A stretch of 64,000 bases of DNA from Rana temporaria (lineage: Eukaryota; Chordata; Amphibia; Anura; Ranidae): contig NC_053490.1 in the NCBI RefSeq assembly GCF_905171775.1, forward strand, positions 32,046,563 to 32,110,562. Direction: 5' to 3'. How positions within the stretch are numbered: position 1 is the stretch's first letter; every line of letters starts with the position of its first letter. The position numbers and the translations under genes were made by a program. Below the pieces are notes generated by a model. The model had not been told where the DNA came from. It did no database searches and saw only the letters and a program-made list of their open reading frames with translations. Shown here piece by piece: positions 56,640 to 64,000 of this stretch.

Positions 56640-56912
56640 CTTTTTGAAAAAAGTTTGGACACCCCTGACCTACACAGGAGATATTTCCAAGAAAGACGGC
56701 ACCGATGTCTACGGCGCATGCATGCCTCTACTAACGGCGCGCCTAAGTGACGTCATCGCTGCTCCGGCCAGTCACAGCGCCGGAGCAGCGATACCCGGAA
56801 GTCACTCCGGGTATCATGGCGGTGACGTAGGAGGTGTCCGAGGACCACTTCGGGGGCTTCGTTCTCAGGTAAGTAATTAATAATGAGCTAGTATGCTATG
56901 CATTATGCCTTT
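56640..56912. repeat. unclassified dispersed repeat
   Basis: Shares CTAGTATGCTATGCATTATGCCTTT and the CpG-rich promoter-like body with 33080-33310. It contains a GCTCCGGC...GCCGGAGC hairpin (56760-56788). Confidence 0.5.
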
Positions 56913-57369
56913 GGCCTCGTACAGACGACGGGACATGTCTGATGAAAACGGTCCGCGGACCGTTTTCATCGGACATGTCCGCTGGCGGATTTTGGTCTGA
57001 TGGCTGTACACACAAATTTCCCGCAGACAGCGAACGCGGTGACGTGGCCATGCCGCTGCCGATGACGCGGCGACGTGCGCGACCCTGGAAGGTCAATGCT
57101 TCCAAGCATGCGACGAATCACTTTGACGCATGCGAGGACTTTCAGCCGAACGGACATGTCCGGTGAGTCGTACAGACGACGGAACATGTCCGACGGACAG
57201 GCTTCCAGCGGACATGTTTCTTAGCACGCTAAGAAACATTTGTCTGCTGGAAACCTGTCCGATCCGCCGGAAAATTGTCCGGTCGGCCGTACAGATGACA
57301 GAACATGTCCGCGGAAACTGGTCCGACGGACCAGTTTCCACAGACATGTTCGGTCGTGTGTACGAGGCC
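56913..57369. mobile_element. GGCC-ended palindromic miniature element (CATGTCCG subtype)
   Basis: Ends GGCCTCGTACAGACGACG and TCGTGTGTACGAGGCC. Palindromes are centred at GGTCCGCGGACC (56958) and GCATGCGACGAATC (57108). Confidence 0.8.
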
Positions 57370-57675
57370 TCAGTCTTTCAGGTTTTTTTTTTTTTTTTAA
57401 GAGAGGGTTTACTTCCTCTTTAACATACCCAAGGACCTTTACCTGCTACAGATTGGCTTACAATGGAAGCACATACAGTATCTCACAAAAGTGAGTACAC
57501 CCCTCACATTTTTGTAAATATTTTATTTTATCTTTTCATGTGACAACAAAGAAATTACACTTTGCTACAATGTAAAGTATTGAGTGTACAGCTTGTATAA
57601 CAGTGTACATTTGCTGTCCCCTAAAAAAAAACTCAATACATTAATGTCTAAACCGCTGGCAACAAAAATGAGTGA

Positions 57676-58416
57676 GGACCAGATTCACATACATTTAGAT
57701 AGGCGCAGCGTATCAGAGATACGCTACGCTGCTGTAACTTACTTTTTAATTCTTTGAATCCACAAAGAATTTGCGCCGTAAGTTACGGCGGCGAAGTGTA
57801 TCTTTCGGCGCGTAATTCAAATCGGCGGGTAGGGGGCGTGATTCATTTAAATGAAGCGCGTCCCCGCGCCGAATGAACTGCGCATGCTCCGTTTCTAAAT
57901 TTCCCGCCGTGCATTGCACTAAATGACATCGCAACGACGTCATTTTTTTAACTTAGACGTGAATTACGTCCATCCCTATTCACGGACGACTTACGCAAAA
58001 AATTTTTTTTTCAAATTTCGACGCGGGAACGACGGCCATACTTAACATGGCAAGTCTATCTATACGCCGCAAAATAGCAGCTTTAACTATACGCCGTAAA
58101 AAGCCGACTAGAGACGACGTAAGAGAATGCGACGGCCGCGCATACGTTCGTGGATCGTCGGAAATAGCTAATTAGCATACCCGAGGCGGAAAACTACGCA
58201 AACTCCATCCAGCGGACGCCAAAGTATTGCATCTACGATCCGAAGGCGTACGAAGCCGTGCGCCTGTCGGATTGAACCCAGATGCCGTCGTATCTTGGTT
58301 TGAGGATTCAAACTAAAGATACGACGTGGGAAATTTAAAAGTACACCGGCGTATCTACTGATACGCCGGTGTACTTTTAAATTTCCCACGGCGTACTCTC
58401 ACTGTGGATCTGCCCC
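57676..58416 (-). mobile_element. CGTA-rich palindromic miniature transposon, copy J
   Basis: Ends GGACCAGATTCACATAC and GTGGATCTGCCCC, inserted into the Tc1 end between AAATGAGT and CCTAAGTGAAAATG. Hairpin at 57748-57771 with stem AATTCTTTG/CAAAGAATT, unrelated in sequence to the other copies. Confidence 0.82.
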
Positions 58417-58456
58417 TACATACCTAAGTGAAAATGTCCAAATTGGGCCCAAAGTA

Positions 58457-58671
58457 TCATAATTTTGTGTGGCCACCATTATTTTCCAGCACGGCCTTAA
58501 CCCATGGAGTTCACCAGAGCTTCACAGGTTGCCACTGGAGTCCTCTTCCACTCCTCCATGATGACATCACGGAGCTGGTGGATATTAGAGACCTTGTGCT
58601 CCTCCATCTTCCATTTGAGGATGTCCCACAGATGCTCAATAAGGTTTAGCTCTGGAGACATGCATGGCCTT
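58457..58671 (-). pseudogene. Tc1 transposase C-terminal fragment
   Basis: Minus strand reads SPELNLIEHLWDILKWKMEE, containing the catalytic Glu, then VSNIHQLRDVIMEEWKRTP and the end of the protein at a stop near 58457. The N-terminal two thirds and both aspartates are missing, so it is a relic. Confidence 0.85.
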
Positions 58672-58881
58672 GCAATAATAATTGAGTATGACAAGGTACT
58701 GTGCATTTTCCTGAAGAGATAACTATAGACGGATATTAATAAGATCATATATGTCTGTCCAAAATTGTAACACCTTAGGACAATACCAAAACATATGAAA
58801 ATATCTACCAAGATTTAGCTGATAACGCAGAAAATGTGGGGACCACTAGGGATAAATCCTATGCATTTGCTGTGGGGTGTA
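58672..58881. other. no recognisable feature
   Basis: AT-rich flank. Confidence 0.35.
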
Positions 58882-59035
58882 ATTATTATTATTATTATTA
58901 TTATTATACAGGATTTATATAGCGCCAATAGTTTGCATAGCGCTTTACAACATGAGAGCAGACTGTACAGTTACAATACAAATCAATACAGGAGGAATCA
59001 AAGGGCCAAATAGACTCTGTACAAAAAAACTCATG
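58882..59035 (-). mobile_element. L2-type LINE or SINE 3' tail with (ATT)n
   Basis: An (ATT)8-9 run adjoins ACAGGATTTATATAGCGCC and CATAGCGCTTTACAA. On the minus strand this is the GCGCTATATAAATCCTG tail followed by (AAT)n seen at the 3' ends of many vertebrate L2-related LINEs and their SINEs. Confidence 0.6.
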
Positions 59036-59123
59036 TGAATCAGTTTGTCCCTAGACGAGATAACAAGTTAAAAACAATCCTCCTTATCCTCTCTGTCTAA
59101 TGTTGGAATATCTGCTCTATACT

Positions 59124-59912
59124 CAGGGCCGGTGTTACCACTAGGCAGAGTAGGCAGCCGCCTAGGGCGCACTACCACCTAGGGCGCAGACACCGCCCCT
59201 GTCTCAGTAAAGCTCCAGGCATGCGTGAGCTTGCCCCTGTTCAATGCCGGGCCAGCTGTCCCTGGAAAACATCCGCTGTGTGCTGCCAATGTTCCGCTGA
59301 GCACCCGCTGTCACATCTCCTCACACAGTGCCGCTCCGGGACTCCTTTTCTCCAGCGTGTCCCTCTGGTGCGGCGCTGTGTGTGCAGCGGAGGGGCGGGG
59401 CTCGGTGGAGATAGAAGCATCGAGAGGTACAGCGTCTGTTAGTTGACAGCAGGGACACAATGGAGCATCTGGATGGCTGCGTTGGCAGGGAACACTTAAT
59501 CAATACTGCCCGCCCCAGTGGTGAGGAGAGCCAAGATGTGATGGTCGATGAAGCGCAGAGGTTAGGAGAAAAATGGATCCTCCTCATCTACATCGAGAAG
59601 TGTGTGGGGGGAATGGAGGGTGTTTGTGAGTAATGCAGGAAATAGGAGTCAGGTAGGTCAGTGTATGTATCAGGTAGGTAGGTCAGTGTATGTGTCAGGT
59701 AGGTCAGTGTATGTGTTAGGTAGGTGGCTCAGTTTATGTGTCAGGTAGGTCAGTGTGTCAGGTAGGTGTGTCGGTGTATGTGTCAGGTAGGTAGGTCAGT
59801 GTATGGGTCAGGTAGGTCACATGTTACAAGGGCATGACAAAGGGGGGGGAGTTGTGGCGGAGCCAAGGGGACGGTTTCGCCTAGGATGTCAAAAATCCTT
59901 GCACCAGCCCTG
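59124..59912. mobile_element. non-autonomous hAT element with internal minisatellite
   Basis: Ends CAGGGCCGGTG and CACCAGCCCTG. Flanks TCTATACT (59116-59123) and TCTCCACT (59913-59920) agree at 6 of 8. Repeats of GTCAGGTAGGTCAGTGTATG at 59645-59820 have irregular 18-26-bp periods. Confidence 0.78.
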
Positions 59913-60134
59913 TCTCCACTGCTCTCACAATCTATCAATCTTCAAGAAATGCTTAATTTCATGAGTGATTTGAAAGAGGGCCACTTCTAAACAAAGTGCT
60001 GCTTTGCCATAAGATCTCACAAACCACTATCTAACAGCAACAAGGATATCTGACCAGTAGACCAGGGCTCGAGTCCTGTGGGAACTGCGTCCCTGCACTT
60101 TTTCCAAAGCAGGAACGCCGTTCCCGTTGCAGGA

Positions 60135-60393
60135 CTCGAGCCGCCCAGACTTCACTAAGCGGCGATAGCGATGCCCGCGGTAATGCCGCAATGTCTCCTG
60201 GGAGCTTTTGTCATTGTTCCCAGGAGTCATTGCGGAGGCCTGCCGCGAGTTATCGCGGGATTTAGAAAGAAAGTTCTTTCTAAAACCTGTGATAACTCGC
60301 GGCAGGCCTCCGCAATGACTCCTGGGAACAATGACAAAAGCTCCCAGGAGACATTGCGACATCGCCGCTTAGGGAAGGCTGGGCGGCATCGAG
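60135..60393. repeat. near-perfect 260-bp palindrome
   Basis: The left arm from CTCGAGCCGCCCAG and right arm ending CTGGGCGGCATCGAG pair across a centre at about 60272 (TTTAGAAAGAA/TTCTTTCTAAA). The inner 85 bases pair almost perfectly. The left arm has about 18 extra bases (GCGATGCCCGCGGTAATG region). The same peptide reads from both strands as a consequence. Confidence 0.88.
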
Positions 60394-60518
60394 GAAGTAA
60401 GGTGCACCGTGCACTACACTCACTCATTGACACTGAATGAAAAAGGGCTGCATACATAATCATTGCTACACTTGGCATCCTTTCCCATACTACATGCCGC
60501 CCTGATACAAACAACCGG

Positions 60519-61336
60519 GCCCTAGCGCAGCAAAGTAACTTATTTTCATATGATGGATCAAAAACAAATAGGTGGATTCAGTAGATACGCAGACCTAACT
60601 CGGAATCTGCGCCGACCTAAGTTTAAGTGTATTCTCAAACTGAGATACACTTAAACCTATCTAAGATACAACGGCTTGCGCCGTCGTATCTTAGGGTGCA
60701 ATATTTAGGCTGGCCGCTAGGTGGCGCTTCTATTGCATTCGGCGTAGAATATGTAAATGACTAGATACGCCTATTCACGAACGTACGTGAAAAGTTATTC
60801 CATCAAATAGCTGGACTAGTATTGTTAAGTATGGCCGTCGTTCCCGCGTCGAAATTTGAAAATTGTACGTCGCTTGCGTAAGTCGTCCGTGAATAGGGCT
60901 TGACGTAATTTACGTCCATGTCAAAACCAATACGTCCTTGCGGCGTACTTGGGATATGTACACGGACGGCGCATGCGCCATTCGTAAAAAACGTCAATCA
61001 CGTCAGGTCACCCCCCATTAACATAAAACACGCCCCCTCAGCCTAATTTGAATTAGGCGCGCTTACGCCGGCCCCATTTACGCTACGCCGCCGTAACTTA
61101 GCAGGCAAGTACTTTGTGAATACAGTACTTGCCTAGCTAACTTACGGCGGCGTAGTGTAAATACGATACGCTACGCTAGCCGCAAAGATGCGGCAATGTA
61201 CCTGAATCCAGCTAAAAATATACAATAAAGGAGACACAAATTTAAATGGTGACCTGAGGTAAATTTGTGTCTCCTTTATTGAATATTTTGTTTTTGATCC
61301 ATCATATGAAAATAAGTTACTTAGCTGCGCTAGGGC
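60519..61336. mobile_element. palindromic miniature element interrupted by CGTA copy K
   Basis: The left arm GCCCTAGCGCAGC...GATGGATCAAAAACAAA and the right arm in inverse surround a central hairpin (AATAAAGGAGACACAAATTTA and complement, 61226-61282). The insertion lies in the left arm only, shown by comparing the two arms. Confidence 0.8.
60571..61212 (+). mobile_element. CGTA-rich palindromic miniature transposon, copy K
   Basis: Ends GGTGGATTCAG and CTGAATCCAGC between TA dinucleotides. Hairpin at 61105-61132 with stem GCAAGTACT/AGTACTTGC. Confidence 0.85.
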
Positions 61337-62353
61337 ACGGTTGTTTTACATAAGGCGACTTAGTTCACTTGCACAAGGTCCAACTTTTAAAAGCCACAGA
61401 AAAAGGCAATGTAGTCTACATAATAATCGCCGGTCCGGTCGCTGTGCGATTTCTTTAGCACCAATCCAGCGATTAAACATTTTTTTTGGTGGTGGAGTGG
61501 ATCTTGGGTGGGAGTTCCCACACTTTTTTCCCCAGGACTTGACCCCTGCAGTAGACTATATAGTTAGGCAATGCCAATCCTCCACGGTGTGTGTCGGTAG
61601 GTATAAGGTAGATTTTGCCAGGTGGGGGAGGGTCAAGTTCCAAATAAAAAGGCTTACGGATTGATCAATGTCTTTAAAAAATGTACCAGATATCCAGGCA
61701 GAACAATTGTAAAAAACAGAACTAAATCTAAGAAATAATTTAATTTTAAAGATGTTGATGCCACTCACTAGATTTAACAGAAAGTTAGCCAAATAGGTGC
61801 ATATTTCATGTAAACATTGAAGCAAAGGATGTAAGTTAAGACTTAGAAACTCGATGGGTCCCATCTCCCACGGATACCCAAGTATTTAAATTAATCAACC
61901 CACTGCAGAGAAGTAGATGCGGCAGATTCCCTTGCAATATTATATAAAGTTTATGAAAATAATAGCACTTCTAACCTGTATTTTATACCTGGGGAGAAGC
62001 TTCAAGGGGGAGGCTGTAAGCAATTTATGGCTATGTATTGCGTAGGAGAGGTTTGCGCACTGTGTGAACTCAGCGTGGGGCTTTAGTGAATAGGACAAAA
62101 GATCACAGGTCTATCACCTGAGATGGAGAGGTTGGCGCCAATTGCACACGGGCTCTCAGCAGGAACCATGTGATTTAGAGGAGAACTGTTATTTCTTGAA
62201 AGATCACCATGAGAGGCCTATGGAGAAAATTGTTCTACCTATGTGGAATTCCTTAAAAATGAAATAAAATTGTGCTGAGATTTGGTAGCTATAGTATTAT
62301 TTTGTTCTCAGATTTATACAAATAATCTTAAATATTTGTATTAATATCTATTA
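61337..62353. other. no recognisable gene
   Basis: Mixed AT-rich sequence; open frames up to about 107 codons show no recognisable domains. Confidence 0.35.
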
Positions 62354-63072
62354 GCTGGATTCAGTAAGAGTTAGGTCGGCGTATCAGTAGATACGCCGAC
62401 CTAACTCAGAATCTGCGCCAACCTAGGTTTAAGTGTATTCTCAAACAGAGATACACTTAAACCTATCCAAGATACGACGGCTTGAGCCGTCCTATCTTAG
62501 GGTGCAATATTTTGGCTGGCCGCTAGGTGGCGTTTCCATTGCGGTCGGCGTAGAATATGTAAATCACTAGATACGCCTATTCACGAACGTACACCCCGGC
62601 CGATGCAGTACAGATACGCCGTTTACGTAACGCATTAGCAGGCCTAAAGTTATTCCATCAAATAGATGCAATAGTAATGTCAAAGTATGGCCGCCGTTCC
62701 CGCGCCGAAATTAGAAAATGTTACGTTGTTTGCGTAAGTCGTCCGCGAATAGGGATTTACGTTGTTTACGTCCATGTCGAAATCAATAGGCCCGTGCGGC
62801 GGACTTAGCCGCAATGCACACTGGAAAATGTAGGCGCACGGCGCATGCGCAGTTAAAAAAAACGTCAATCACGTCGGGTTATCATAAAACACGCCCCCTC
62901 AGACAAATTTGAATTAGGCGCCCCTACGCCCGCCCGCTTTAGGCTACGCCGCCGTAACTTAGCAGGCAAGTACATTGTGAATCATGTACTTGCCTCGCTA
63001 ACTTACGGCGGCGTAGCTTAAATGCCATAAGCTACGCCGCCTTAAAGTTGCGGCCATCTCTGTGGATCTAGC
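62354..63072 (+). mobile_element. CGTA-rich palindromic miniature transposon, copy L
   Basis: Ends GCTGGATTCAG and GTGGATCTAGC between TA dinucleotides. Hairpin at 62966-62993 with stem GCAAGTACAT/ATGTACTTGC. Confidence 0.85.
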
Positions 63073-63289
63073 TATATGTGTGTTACCAAGGCAAAACCTC
63101 ACACTAAGCCTAACCCATAACTCCCAGCTGTCCAAAATTTGGAGGAACTGGCCCTCATTTGGAACACTTCCTCTGTCCCTCTTTCCTCTCCATCTGTCCC
63201 TCATTTTGGTCTGATGTATAGACCAGACTAATGGTCTCCAAGCTGCGGCCCTAGGGCCAGATGTGGCCCTTTGCTTGCCTTTATCCGGC

Positions 63290-63460
63290 CCTTGGAGCAC
63301 TATTCTTTCCACTGATACAAGACACTATTCTGCCAACTGATACCAACAATGGGCCATCGTTTCTCTCACTGACACCAACAATGGGACACTATTACTCCTA
63401 ATGATACCAATGATGGGGTACTATTCGTCCTCCAAATACCAAATGTGACAATGTTTACTC
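63290..63460. repeat. 31-35-bp minisatellite
   Basis: Four to five diverged units on CACTGACACCAACAATGGG followed by ACACTATT. Confidence 0.8.
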
Positions 63461-63503
63461 ACTTGTGGCAGGAAAATCTCCACTCCCGCTGGCCACAATC
63501 CAG

Positions 63504-63522
63504 CCCCCCCCCCCCCCCCCCC
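63504..63522. repeat. poly-C run
   Basis: Nineteen consecutive C; length may be unreliable in an assembly. Confidence 0.9.
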
Positions 63523-63811
63523 AAAGTCTTCAGACAAAAATCTGGCCCAATCAAAAAGTGTTTTACCATGCTAAACTTTTTGTACAATTTCTAAACTGTT
63601 TGTAAATTTCAAAAGCAGTTATAAAGGAATAGAAGTGGTAAACAAAAGCAAGTTTATTGGGTTTAACCAGTCATGTTTTATGTACTAACTCTCCATGGCG
63701 TGTGTTCTCTGTCTACATACTTTTGTTGACAGGTGTCCCTCTTACTCGTCTCAGAAAGTTGGGAGGAATTTTAACCTTTCTTTACAACGAAAAGGTCTAA
63801 TATAGTATATG

Positions 63812-64000
63812 TGTAGCACCCTCAAGTGTATGCTACTAGTAGTGAGAGTAGGAAAAACATAGTTGGCTCTGGGTGAGACCTGAATCATTAAATCTGGGTC
63901 AGGGTTACTAGAGGCCAGGGCTGGATGACTCATTCTGGCAGTCTGGTGCCTCACCCTGTTTCTAGAGTGTTGGAGAATGTTGCGGAAGTAGTGGCTGGAG
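63812..64000 (+). mobile_element. possible LTR start, cut by window end
   Basis: TGTAGCACCCTCAAGTG resembles the TGTAGC starts of the LTRs at 6203 (minus) and 13929 (minus). The other end lies outside the window, so no flanking duplication can be checked. Confidence 0.35.

Larger units (their letters stand above)
57476..58671 (-). mobile_element. Tc1-like transposon, family A, 3' half in reverse
   Basis: Starts CAGTATCTCACAAAAGTGAG after TA and matches the terminal repeat of the copy at 22426. It is interrupted by CGTA copy J, and ends at about 58671, where homology stops. Confidence 0.85.

Noticed and set aside
60027..60514. Three overlapping frames on both strands with the same peptide
   Set aside because: The identity on both strands is explained by the palindrome at 60135-60393.

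Overview
The window looks like intergenic or intronic DNA from a vertebrate with a large, repeat-choked genome, most likely an anuran amphibian of the ranid (true frog) type. This rests on the repeat content: several families of Tc1/mariner, piggyBac, hAT and Harbinger-like miniature elements, CR1 and Tx1-like LINE 3' ends, retroviral or gypsy-type solo LTRs, and long microsatellites. The species call is inference. I found no convincing host protein-coding exon, no tRNA or rRNA gene and no prokaryotic feature. The only nearly complete gene is a piggyBac transposase (25673-27572), which is open apart from one apparent frameshift.

Layout. 1-3060: a (CT)n/GCCTCACC array split by a 5'-truncated LINE, two related minisatellites and a hAT element. 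4286-6203: the first copy of an abundant CGTA-rich palindromic family, then a solo LTR. 8434-13929: nested miniature elements, Tc1 remnants, a TTAA element and an LTR fragment. 14120-15871: a Tc1 pseudogene with one CGTA copy inside it, then a second CGTA copy. 16796-18684: a higher-order GC-rich tandem repeat between duplicated flanks. 22426-30029: a Tc1 element carrying three insertions, one of them the 5.3-kb piggyBac. 30265-34617: CGTA copies, a hAT element swollen by TA repeats and a solo LTR. 35822-38559: a fold-back Tc1 carrying two younger elements. 39149-48395: tandem TTCG/CGAA-rich repeats, CR1 fragments and more Tc1/mariner elements. 50279-54619: an LTR-like region with a perfect 197-bp inverted repeat, a TTAA element, and a hAT element with a perfect 8-bp target duplication. 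55104-63072: five more palindromic elements, a Tc1 3' half and a hAT element. 63812-64000: the start of an LTR cut by the window edge.

How the parts relate. Insertions interrupt recognisable older sequence, so relative ages can be read: the Tc1 elements are hosts, and the Harbinger-like, CGTA and TTAA elements are later guests. Four TTAA-flanked elements (one autonomous, three not) share terminal organisation and are probably moved by related piggyBac transposases. Two patterns look most worth pursuit. In both the TTAA elements and the CGTA family, an internal hairpin keeps its loop sequence and its pairing while the stem sequence changes between copies.
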